From Acinetobacter sp. YWS30-1 (GTDB lineage Bacteria; Pseudomonadota; Gammaproteobacteria; Pseudomonadales; Moraxellaceae): a stretch of 10,580 nucleotides of DNA. Made by a program: the position numbers and the translations under genes. The DNA is taken from assembly GCF_033558715.1 (NCBI RefSeq), contig NZ_CP114609.1, positions 1 through 10,580 on the forward strand, read 5' to 3'. Numbering within the stretch: position 1 is the stretch's first letter; every line of letters begins with the position of its first letter. The notes beneath the pieces were generated by a model that ran no database searches, had not been told where the DNA came from, and saw only the letters and a program-made list of their open reading frames with translations. Shown here in pieces: positions 5,180-10,580 of this stretch.

Positions 5180-5509
5180 ATGATTAATACGGAATTTTCA
5201 GAGTGTATTTCTGCATGTACAAACTGTTCACTTATTTGTACTGAATGTGCAACTTCTTGTTTAAAAGAAAAAGATTTAGAGATGATGCGTGAATGTATTC
5301 AACGTTGTCTAGAATGTGCAGATATTTGTCAGTTATGTGTGCGTATGCAACAACATAACTCACCTTTCCTCAAAGAGATTTGTGAGCTTTGTGCTAAGAT
5401 CTGTGAATATTGTGCGGAAGAGTGTGAAAAACATTCACATGATCATTGTAAAAAATGTGCTGAGGCTTGCCGTCAGTGTGCAGAAGAATGTCGAAAAATT
5501 GCCATGTAA
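5180..5509 (+). CDS. Cys-rich four-helix-bundle copper-storage-type protein (Csp/DUF326)
   Basis: A 109-residue protein with 21 cysteines (Cys 9, 13, 16, 20, 23, 27, 39, 43, 46, 50, 53, 68, 71, 75, 78, 82, 90, 93, 97, 100, 104). They fall in four clusters with Cys-x3-Cys-x2-Cys spacing, each on one predicted helix. This is the hallmark of the Csp copper-storage family, in which Cys residues line the core of a four-helix bundle and bind many Cu(I) ions. There is no signal peptide, so it is the cytosolic (Csp3-like) type. His85, His87 and His89 lie near the mouth before the last helix, where family members carry metal-entry residues. GAGAG precedes the ATG. Mercury or other soft-metal binding is possible. 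It is the first gene of a pdif-bordered module. Confidence 0.88.
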   Translation: MINTEFSECISACTNCSLICTECATSCLKEKDLEMMRECIQRCLECADICQLCVRMQQHNSPFLKEICELCAKICEYCAEECEKHSHDHCKKCAEACRQCAEECRKIAM

Positions 5510-5534
5510 AATACTTCAATAATGTTAATTATAT

Positions 5535-5573
5535 GGCTCTAGACTAACATAATCATTCTGCTAGTCTAGAGCC
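5535..5573. terminator. Hairpin after the Cys-rich gene
   Basis: Perfect 12-bp arms GGCTCTAGACTA (5535-5546) and TAGTCTAGAGCC (5562-5573) with a 15-nt loop, 26 bases after the stop codon. Only a short T-rich tail follows, so it is a probable but not ideal terminator. It would separate the two genes of the module transcriptionally. Confidence 0.6.
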
Positions 5574-5594
5574 TTCTATATAGAGTCGTTTAAG

Positions 5595-5640
5595 AATATA
5601 TCGTAAAAAATATTAAGAAAAATAAATTTTACGATATATT
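5595..5640. repeat. Long AT-rich inverted repeat between the module genes
   Basis: Perfect 14-bp arms AATATATCGTAAAA (5595-5608) and TTTTACGATATATT (5627-5640) with an 18-nt loop lie about 100 bp before the cyclase gene. It may be an operator or an RNA hairpin; no regulator is encoded beside it. Confidence 0.5.
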
Positions 5641-5744
5641 ATATCTATGAAATTTGTAAATTCATCTTTAAATAAAATAGTTTAAATAAAACTATTGTTA
5701 AAATAAAGTTATATAAATTTTTAAAGTATTGATAGTGAGTAGTT

Positions 5745-6695
5745 ATGAGTCTTTTTTATGAAAACTTTAGAGATTTTGAAGATGCTGGTAAAACCATTTT
5801 AGAGTATTTACATAATCACTTAGGTTTTAATTTATGGATGATTACTCGTACAGAAGGTAATGATTGGATAGTTCTTCAAGCTAAAGACAGTGGATATGGA
5901 GTAAAAGCAGGACAAGTTTTTAATTGGACTGATTCATATTGTTCTAAGATGGTACTAGGCAAAGGGCCACGTATAGCACATGATTCAAAAAAAATTCCAT
6001 TATATGAAGAGGCTGGAATTAATAAGGTAGTGGATATAAATGCATATATAGGTCAACCTTTATTGAATGAAGATGGCTCTGTTTTCGGTACATTATGTGC
6101 TATTGATCCATCAGTACAGCCTAAAAGTATAGAACAATATAGTGATTTATTAGAATTATTTAGTTTATTACTCAGTCGAATTTTACAGAACGAAATTAAA
6201 ATAAATGAACAAAAAAGAATTAGCGAAAAATTTGAAATGGAGTCGCTAACAGATCACTTAACAGGAGCTTTCAATCGTCGTGCTTGGGATAAACTTTTAG
6301 ATTTAGAAGAAAGTCGGTGTAAAATTTACGGACACTCAATAACAATTATTGTCATAGATTTAAATGATTTAAAATATATAAATGATAAATTTGGTCATTT
6401 AAAAGGTGATCAGATGATTCAAGAAACAGTCCAAATTATCAAAAGAACTGTGCGCTCTAATGATTTAGTTGCACGTTTAGGAGGAGATGAGTTTGGTATT
6501 TTAAATATTGAAACTAACTTAGAAAATACTCAAAAACTAGCAAATCGAATTTCAGAATCCTTAAAACAGGCTGGAATTAATGCTGCTATTGGTGTTGCAG
6601 CACGTCAACCAGGGACGGATTTACAACAAACAGTAGTTGAAGCAGATAAGCAAATGTATAGACATAAACGTCAAATCAAAGATATGTCTCAATAA
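5745..6695 (+). CDS. GAF-GGDEF diguanylate cyclase
   Basis: A 316-residue cytosolic enzyme predicted to make cyclic di-GMP from two GTP. Residues about 5-150 form a GAF-type sensor domain (Trp-Met-Ile-Thr-Arg, then Ser-Tyr-Cys, then FGTLCAIDP near 114-122, typical of GAF sensors). A short helix (150-168) links to the GGDEF domain: TDHLTGAFNRR at 169-179, IDLNDLKYINDKFGHLKGD at 204-222, and an intact active site GGDEF at 246-250. An RxxD inhibitory site (Arg237-Ser-Asn-Asp240) lies five residues before GGDEF, so product feedback is expected. There is no EAL domain, membrane segment or signal peptide. It follows the Cys-rich protein in the same module with a hairpin-rich 235-bp gap, and its stop is 24 bases before the closing pdif site. 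The GAF ligand is unknown; redox or metal sensing via Cys66 and Cys118 is only a guess. Confidence 0.92.
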   Translation: MSLFYENFRDFEDAGKTILEYLHNHLGFNLWMITRTEGNDWIVLQAKDSGYGVKAGQVFNWTDSYCSKMVLGKGPRIAHDSKKIPLYEEAGINKVVDINAYIGQPLLNEDGSVFGTLCAIDPSVQPKSIEQYSDLLELFSLLLSRILQNEIKINEQKRISEKFEMESLTDHLTGAFNRRAWDKLLDLEESRCKIYGHSITIIVIDLNDLKYINDKFGHLKGDQMIQETVQIIKRTVRSNDLVARLGGDEFGILNIETNLENTQKLANRISESLKQAGINAAIGVAARQPGTDLQQTVVEADKQMYRHKRQIKDMSQ

Positions 6696-6719
6696 GGTAA
6701 TAAAATTAAGTTTTCCTAC

Positions 6720-6747
6720 AATTAACATAATACACCTTATACGAAAT
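6720..6747 (-). other. pdif site (D/C orientation)
   Basis: Minus strand: XerC arm ATTTCGTATAA, spacer GGTGTA, XerD arm TTATGTTAATT. It closes the module that starts at 4900. The flank CTACAATTAACATAATACAC is shared with the D/C site at 3348, so the two sites derive from a common source. Confidence 0.9.
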
Positions 6748-6784
6748 GCTTGATATTTCTCTTTAAATATCATTATATTAAAGT

Positions 6785-6822
6785 AAGCCGTTCTGGACAT
6801 TAGGGCACCAGAGCGGCTTTTT
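6785..6822 (+). terminator. Intrinsic terminator outside the module
   Basis: Arms AAGCCGTTCTGG (6785-6796) and CCAGAGCGGCTT (6808-6819) form a 12-bp stem with one mismatch, followed by five T (6818-6822). It can end the cyclase transcript reading out of the dif module and shields the leftward rep operon from it. The 78 bases to 6900 hold only a doubled GTTCCACG. Confidence 0.8.
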
Positions 6823-6900
6823 CATGATTTTTCACGTTCCACGATCAATAAATGCGCAATGTTCCACGGTTTTAGTAAGCCTTGGTAAACAATTCAATAT

Positions 6901-7452
6901 CTAGTCATCACTTAAAACAGCATGTAGAACTCGGCCCAATAAACCTCGTTTCTTAGGTTCCGGTGTTATCGTAGTTGTTTCCTGAATAGGCTTGTTTTCT
7001 ATTGCCGTAACTTGTTCAGGCTGTACAGTTTCTTGTAAGTCTATATTTGTACGGATTTGTTCATTTGTACTGTCAGCCTGACTGTCAGGCTGAATATTTT
7101 TTGGTGTATAGCCAAGTGCTAATGTTAGGTTATCAATTTTATCTTTAAGTTGCTCAATCTCTTTGTACATACGCCTTTCACGCTCTTCGGCAACTGATTT
7201 ATCATGTCGTAACTCTTCAATCAATTGCTTGTACAGTTCAACTGTAGTGTTGTCAGTTTCCTTACTATTAGGCTTACTGTCAGCCTGACTGTTAGGCATA
7301 CCATAAACACGTTGCATTTCACTAAAATCAATGACTTTTCGATTCTTCGCATCAATTTCATAACTGATAGAACCATTCTTCATACGATCATAAATTGATG
7401 TACGAGCAATTCCATACTTTTTAGCTAATTCTGCAACAGTAAATTTAGGCAT
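6901..7452 (-). CDS. Plasmid replication-associated HTH/coiled-coil DNA-binding protein
   Basis: A 183-residue protein encoded 48 bases downstream of repB on the same strand, in the standard Acinetobacter plasmid order. Residues 1-50 (FTVAELAKKYGIARTSIYDR, then a basic wing) form a MerR/excisionase-like helix-turn-helix. Residues about 72-115 (Leu-Tyr-Lys-Gln-Leu-Ile-Glu-Glu-Leu through Ile-Glu-Gln-Leu) form a charged coiled coil that should dimerize. The tail is low-complexity, ending in a basic, hydrophobic PKKRGLLGRVLHAVL helix. Homologues are annotated as replication DNA-binding proteins; the exact role (copy control or partition) is not established to my knowledge. Hexapeptide NSQADS/DSQADS occurs twice, flanking the coiled coil. 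Only a weak AAAGA motif precedes the ATG. Confidence 0.85.
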   Translation of the reverse strand: MPKFTVAELAKKYGIARTSIYDRMKNGSISYEIDAKNRKVIDFSEMQRVYGMPNSQADSKPNSKETDNTTVELYKQLIEELRHDKSVAEERERRMYKEIEQLKDKIDNLTLALGYTPKNIQPDSQADSTNEQIRTNIDLQETVQPEQVTAIENKPIQETTTITPEPKKRGLLGRVLHAVLSDD

Positions 7453-7500
7453 AGTTCTTTAATTATGTTTTAGTCCCTCATTACATGAACTGTAATGTAC

Positions 7501-8418
7501 TTAAGCCTTAAAACCTAGATTTTTAAGATGTGGAAGAAGTTGTTTTTGCTGTATTGGATCTCTGAGCATATCTTTAATTTTAATCGCTAACTCGTCATAG
7601 CTTTCACCTTGATTTGCTAAATGAGACAGTTCATGTAGACGAGATAACTGATTTCCAAATAAGTTAATTTGTGCATCATTCATTTGATAAAAAGATTGCT
7701 TGATGGTGTTAGTTTGTTTAGATGGTCGAGCTTTAGACTTAATAGAGAACTGGATATCAGTAATCACTCTTCCTTTCTTGAATTGCTGATAATCTACAGT
7801 TATATCAGTATGTTTGTTGATTTCATTAATTGCTTTGTCTAATACATTAGACTTGAAATTGGACATAGTTGAATACTCTTCAACACCAAGTCCAAGCTTT
7901 GATCTTAAATCATTGATACTGTATTTTTCAGTCTTAGCAACGCTTAACCACTTAATAATAAGTTCATATAATCGAATACTATATTTGCTTTTAAAGTCAG
8001 AAACTTGCTCGATATAGTATTTTGTGAATTGTTCACTTAATTTACTAATTAAGCTAATTACTTCATGACTAAGATATAAAACAATCAAACCGCTCTTATC
8101 AACATAGGTCACTTTATTAACCCAATTAGCCGTTGAAAGTGCTTCTATGCCCTTATATCTATCTAAATAGCTAAACTCTCTTCGCTTTAACGTTTTAGAA
8201 GCATCTTTAAGTAGGGCATAAGCATTATTGCTATCCACTTTAAATTGATGGATATAGTCGCTCACAGATACTTCTATAGGGGTATCTGGGGAAAGATTGT
8301 TTGATTCTCTAGCTTCAACTATAGCTAGAAGCATAATCCGTTGCTCTATTAGGGATAAATTGAAAGAGGCATCAATAAGAGCATTATCTTTCACAACTAA
8401 CTTATTGGTATTTGTCAT
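7501..8418 (-). CDS. repB: RepB replication initiator (Rep_3 superfamily)
   Basis: The 305-residue initiator that binds the iterons at 8497-8584 and recruits the host replisome. It has the family's two winged-helix arrangement: WH1 from about residue 8 with LSLIEQRIMLLAIVEA at 21-36, and a central FTKYYIEQVSDFKSKYSIRL at 131-150 leading into Tyr-Glu-Leu-Ile, the conserved segment of Rep_3 proteins. WH2 follows to about 225, then a linker and a helical C-terminal extension (Asn-Gln-Leu-Ser-Arg-Leu) typical of Acinetobacter RepB. The length is normal for the family. The ATG at 8416-8418 is preceded by a modest TTGGAA. A good promoter (TTGACT, 17 bp, TATAAC) lies upstream, between the gene and the iterons, so Rep bound to iterons is well placed to autoregulate. 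Confidence 0.95.
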   Translation of the reverse strand: MTNTNKLVVKDNALIDASFNLSLIEQRIMLLAIVEARESNNLSPDTPIEVSVSDYIHQFKVDSNNAYALLKDASKTLKRREFSYLDRYKGIEALSTANWVNKVTYVDKSGLIVLYLSHEVISLISKLSEQFTKYYIEQVSDFKSKYSIRLYELIIKWLSVAKTEKYSINDLRSKLGLGVEEYSTMSNFKSNVLDKAINEINKHTDITVDYQQFKKGRVITDIQFSIKSKARPSKQTNTIKQSFYQMNDAQINLFGNQLSRLHELSHLANQGESYDELAIKIKDMLRDPIQQKQLLPHLKNLGFKA

Positions 8419-8448
8419 AATTCCAAGGTTACTTATTAATCTAACTAG

Positions 8449-8477
8449 GTTATATACCGCCTAATTTAAATAGTCAA
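8449..8477 (-). promoter_or_regulatory. repB: repB promoter
   Basis: Minus strand -35 TTGACT (complement of 8472-8477) and -10 TATAAC (complement of 8449-8454) are separated by exactly 17 bp. The start would fall near 8442, 24 bases before the repB ATG. The -35 is only 20 bp from the first iteron. Confidence 0.7.
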
Positions 8478-8496
8478 TAATTCAACTATTCAAATA

Positions 8497-8584
8497 CCCC
8501 TTAAACCTATCTTTATAACCCCTTAAACCTATCTTTATAACCCCTTAAACCTATCTTTATAACCCCTTAAACCTATCTTTATAA
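8497..8584. repeat. Iterons: four perfect 22-bp direct repeats (replication origin)
   Basis: Four identical, contiguous 22-bp units begin at 8497, 8519, 8541 and 8563. Each starts CCCCTTAAACC and ends TATCTTTATAA. They lie directly upstream of repB, the standard place for Rep_3 iterons, and are followed by an AT-rich stretch (8585-8655) suited to strand opening. I see no clear DnaA box. Exact identity of the units is consistent with ongoing homogenization. Confidence 0.95.
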
Positions 8585-8655
8585 CAATTTAAGTTATTAA
8601 TTTTAAATATTTTTTTAGTGTCTAAAAGCATTTAAAAACTTTAAAATAATTAAAA
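8585..8655. other. AT-rich stretch next to the iterons, candidate unwinding region
   Basis: About 70 bases made almost only of A and T, with runs such as TTAAATATTTTTTTAG, border the iteron array on the side away from repB. In iteron plasmids the melting element usually lies beside the iterons, so this is the best candidate here. Confidence 0.4.
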
Positions 8656-8667
8656 GCCCAGGGAATG

Positions 8668-8742
8668 AAAAATTGCCCTTGGTTTTCGCTTCGCTCAAAC
8701 TCTATTGAACTTCGCTTATGCTCAGTTCGAGGGGCAATTTTT
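8668..8742. terminator. Large inverted repeat, possible mobA terminator
   Basis: Arms AAAAATTGCCC (8668-8678) and GGGCAATTTTT (8732-8742) pair perfectly across 53 nt that contain TTCGCTTCGCTCA and TTCGCTTATGCTCA motifs. Leftward transcription from mobA would end at the A/T side of the stem. The region 8655-8995 has no credible gene. Confidence 0.4.
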
Positions 8743-8830
8743 TGGTTAATCTCGTTGTAATTTCAAAAAAAAGCAAAAGCAACTCGGAATTCGCTTCGCT
8801 CATCAGTTTTTTTATGCTCGCTTCGTTCGG
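8685..8830. repeat. TTCGCTTCGCTCA-type short dispersed repeats
   Basis: TTCGCTTCGCTCA occurs exactly at 8685-8697 and 8790-8802. Variants are TTCGCTTATGCTCA at 8711-8724 and GCTCGCTTCGTTCGG near 8816-8830. They are GC-richer than the surroundings and lie between the iterons and the mobA stop. Confidence 0.6.
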
Positions 8831-8995
8831 CCTAGAAGCAAATTAAATCTGTTCGCCCCCTTCGGGATGCTCTGTACCTCAGTCTTAGCAGCAAAAGGGA
8901 GCTTGTAATCAGAGAAAAAGCGTGGCGAAAATTTTAATTGAGTCTGTTCGCTCGTAGACACTCGCTCTGTAAAGCCTGAATAAAGCCAGATAATT

Positions 8996-10159
8996 TTAAA
9001 AACCAGGACCACCGTAATCATCAGATTTTGGCTTTGGCTGTTCGGGTTGAACCGGTTGAGGGGGCTTATTTTGCATGGGTAATGGATAATTTGGCTGGGA
9101 ATGGACTTCAAACTCAAAGCGTGGTGTTGAGTTATGTTCTGAATCTCTCAATTTTCGATTCATGTTATTCAGGTTCCAGCCTTCTTGGTGCAGTATAGGC
9201 TCTTGAATTTTGATAATTTCAGTAAAATCTTTTTCCAGTTTTTCCTTATTTTTCGCATTTTTGATTAAGTAATTCAGGTGATACATCACCTCCAATGATG
9301 AAAATGGATGATTTTCAGCGCTATAGAAATATTCATGTTGTTGATCTAATTGCTTTTGGCGTTCTTCTCGTTTTCGTTCTTGATGATTGTGTTCTCGGAT
9401 TTTTTGGATCTGGGCGAGATATTCTGGTGTCGCATTTTGTTGACCCGCACCTAGCTTGGGCTCAGGAAGATACAAAGTGCTGTGGATCTCATTATATTTT
9501 TCATAGCTGTCTGCTGAAACCTGATTTTTGATGGTTATGTCTTGGCCATCAATCTGGTAGGTCACTGTCGGGCAGTACTTGGTCAAAGCATCATTGAGAT
9601 GGTTTTCCCATTGTTTTCGGATATAGATCAAAAAAGTGGAATAGTCTGCATGGCCATCCTGCAGCTGGATTTTTTTGGCACCGCCCTTAGCCGGATCTTG
9701 AGGATTGTAGCGTTTGAAGTACTGTTCTGCTGTGCGTTCAATGCCGTCATCAGCTTTGAGGGAGAACATGAGGTGGCAATGGGGCTGTTCTTCGCCACTG
9801 AGACGCGATTTAACGTTGTGTAGGGCGTATGAATGCGGATATTGCTGTGGAACTATATGTTTGTCAAAAAACGTCTCTATGAGCGTTTTACGCTGGTCTG
9901 GCGTGAATTCGTTTGGCAATGCGATTTCATACTCCATATAGACTTTGGCGTTGGCTCGTTCATACGTATCTGCTGCTTGCCAAAATTCGATAGGATCTTT
10001 AACGAAAGAAGGCATACAACGACCAGGTTCAATGTGTTCTACGGTTTCGTTGCTTGTTTTACGGATGCCTTCATATTGCATAAGTCTGGAAATGTAGAGG
10101 TAATGGCTAAGTGCATAGCCTTTATTTTTGCTTTTGACGCTGAAATGGTAGCTGGCCAT
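8996..10159 (-). CDS. mobA: MobA/MobL-family relaxase (MobQ type)
   Basis: Relaxase that nicks oriT and covalently holds the transferred strand. The start chosen is the ATG at 10157-10159 (MASYHFSVK), because AAGG lies just upstream and the family begins this way; an in-frame GTG two codons earlier overlaps that ribosome binding site. The 387 residues contain the motif I tyrosines (HYLYISR, Tyr20/Tyr22) and the metal-binding HUH motif PHCHLMFS (His127, His129), preceded by His109 and His114. A charged coiled region (about 250-275) and a Pro-rich tail ending GGPGF follow. There is no primase or helicase domain, so it is shorter than RSF1010 MobA. With no type IV secretion genes present, the plasmid must borrow a helper's conjugation apparatus. 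Confidence 0.92.
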   Translation of the reverse strand: MASYHFSVKSKNKGYALSHYLYISRLMQYEGIRKTSNETVEHIEPGRCMPSFVKDPIEFWQAADTYERANAKVYMEYEIALPNEFTPDQRKTLIETFFDKHIVPQQYPHSYALHNVKSRLSGEEQPHCHLMFSLKADDGIERTAEQYFKRYNPQDPAKGGAKKIQLQDGHADYSTFLIYIRKQWENHLNDALTKYCPTVTYQIDGQDITIKNQVSADSYEKYNEIHSTLYLPEPKLGAGQQNATPEYLAQIQKIREHNHQERKREERQKQLDQQHEYFYSAENHPFSSLEVMYHLNYLIKNAKNKEKLEKDFTEIIKIQEPILHQEGWNLNNMNRKLRDSEHNSTPRFEFEVHSQPNYPLPMQNKPPQPVQPEQPKPKSDDYGGPGF

Positions 10160-10292
10160 GTTCACCTTTTTGTTGGTCTGGGACCGGTTTTTATGGAGTG
10201 AAACGAAATGAAAACCGCCCGGATTTGGAATGCCTGAATGGCTGAAAAATCCGGTTGAAGGGGGTCAAGGGGGAAGCGCCCCATTGCGTACT

Positions 10293-10325
10293 AGTTTCTC
10301 CGATTAGGAGAAACTGTCAAGTGCG
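10293..10325 (+). other. Origin of transfer (RSF1010/MobQ-like oriT)
   Basis: Perfect 9-bp inverted repeat AGTTTCTCC (10293-10301) and GGAGAAACT (10307-10315), then GTCAAGTGCG (10316-10325). RSF1010 oriT has the same layout: an AGTTTCTC inverted repeat followed within about ten bases by AAATGCGC at the nick. The nick is therefore predicted close to 10325 (inference). It sits directly upstream of mobA and of the divergent gene. Confidence 0.82.
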
Positions 10326-10386
10326 AATTATTTAATATAAAAATAAAAATTCTTTTCAAGAAATTTTATTTTTATATTAAATAATT
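10326..10386. repeat. 61-bp near-perfect AT palindrome beside oriT
   Basis: Arms of 29 bp (10326-10354 and 10358-10386) pair with a single mismatch around a 3-nt centre. All but two pairs are A-T. It begins immediately after the oriT core and could extrude as a cruciform. Confidence 0.9.
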
Positions 10387-10450
10387 ATTTTCAGACTGCC
10401 CTCTTTAAATATGGTAAAACCATATTTAAAGAGGTTGCAGTTCTGAAAAT
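10387..10450. repeat. Second palindrome, abutting the first
   Basis: Inner perfect 16-bp arms (10400-10415 and 10419-10434) with loop AAA are extended by outer arms ATTTTCAGACTGC (10387-10399) and its complement at 10437-10450, with a one-base bulge and an unpaired TT. It starts at the base after the first palindrome ends and stops 15 bases before the ATG at 10466, so it also forms the leader or operator of that gene. Confidence 0.88.
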
Positions 10451-10465
10451 TAGGCGGCAGATGAT

Positions 10466-10580
10466 ATGACCCAGGAAAAAGCAAAAAAGCGTGGTAGACC
10501 AGCTCAACTTTTACAGATCGCAGAGTTGCATGCTTTTGTTGAGTTCTTATCAGAAAAAGATTCACGGACAGAATTGCAGA
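10466..10580 (+). CDS. Possible mobilization accessory protein (5' part, continues at base 1)
   Basis: ATG at 10466, with AGGCGG about eight bases upstream, opens a frame that runs off the window end after 38 codons plus one base. That base completes an AAT codon with bases 1-2, and the frame continues to 668. The N-terminus is basic, with an AT-hook-like Lys-Lys-Arg-Gly-Arg-Pro at residues 7-12, which suggests DNA binding, perhaps at the adjacent palindromes or oriT. The combined protein is 260 residues. It is divergent from mobA. Confidence 0.8.
   Translation, partial: MTQEKAKKRGRPAQLLQIAELHAFVEFLSEKDSRTELQ

Noticed and set aside
5316..5522. Plus-strand frame inside the Cys-rich gene
   Set aside because: It is the +1 shadow of the copper-storage-type gene; the repeated TGT codons read as Val/Phe-rich nonsense.
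7814..8017. Plus-strand 67-codon frame opposite repB
   Set aside because: It is antisense to the conserved core of repB with no start signals.
8497..8584. CRISPR array
   Set aside because: The repeats are contiguous without spacers and sit upstream of a Rep_3 initiator, so they are iterons.
8812..9117. Minus-strand open frame of 101 codons over the end of mobA
   Set aside because: It overlaps the 3' end of mobA in another frame, has no ribosome binding site I can support, and its low-complexity translation runs into the repeat-rich gene-free stretch.
9295..10201. Four plus-strand open frames antisense to mobA
   Set aside because: All lie opposite the strongly supported relaxase gene. Their Cys/Phe-rich translations are typical of antisense shadows.
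10377..10565. Minus-strand 62-codon frame over the palindromes
   Set aside because: It is created by the inverted repeats and runs antisense to the gene starting at 10466.
1..10580. Antibiotic resistance genes
   Set aside because: None of the open frames resembles a beta-lactamase, aminoglycoside-modifying enzyme, tetracycline efflux pump or other resistance family I know.

Overview
The window looks like one complete, circular, mobilizable plasmid of 10,580 bp from Acinetobacter or a close relative. The evidence is very AT-rich DNA, a RepB-type (Rep_3) initiator with its usual small HTH/coiled-coil partner, 22-bp iterons, a MobQ-type relaxase, and several XerC/XerD (pdif) recombination sites of the kind found on Acinetobacter plasmids. 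The right and left ends join in one open frame: a gene starting at 10466 continues without a stop from base 10580 into base 1 and ends at 668, giving a 260-residue protein. The record was therefore probably opened inside a gene. This is inference from frame continuity and was not tested.

Layout. (1) 8419-10580 and 1-668 form the backbone: iteron origin, MobA/MobL relaxase (leftward), an RSF1010-like oriT, two abutting long palindromes, and a rightward gene divergent from mobA that may be a mobilization accessory gene. (2) 669-1800 is a small cassette: an unknown 81-aa gene and a divergent 74-aa Cro/CI-type regulator share a tandem-palindrome operator and are enclosed by bidirectional terminators, with a degenerate pdif candidate and a decayed reading frame on the left. 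(3) 1801-3375 is a dif module with inversely oriented pdif sites around two translationally coupled unknown genes, the second encoding a secreted protein. (4) 3376-3451 is a terminator-only spacer between two pdif sites. (5) 3452-4927 carries a BamE/SmpA-like lipoprotein, a likely IS3-type end remnant, and a HigB/HigA-type toxin-antitoxin pair whose antitoxin gene is frameshifted. (6) 4900-6747 is a second inversely flanked dif module with a cytosolic 21-cysteine copper-storage-type four-helix protein and a GAF-GGDEF diguanylate cyclase. (7) 6785-8418 holds a terminator and the leftward repB operon.

The replication and transfer genes maintain and move the plasmid. The remaining genes are cargo in cassettes that host XerC/XerD could insert, excise or invert. 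The most distinctive points are the metal-storage plus c-di-GMP module, the uncharacterized two-gene secretion module, the prfB-like frameshift context in higA, and the paired palindromes beside oriT.
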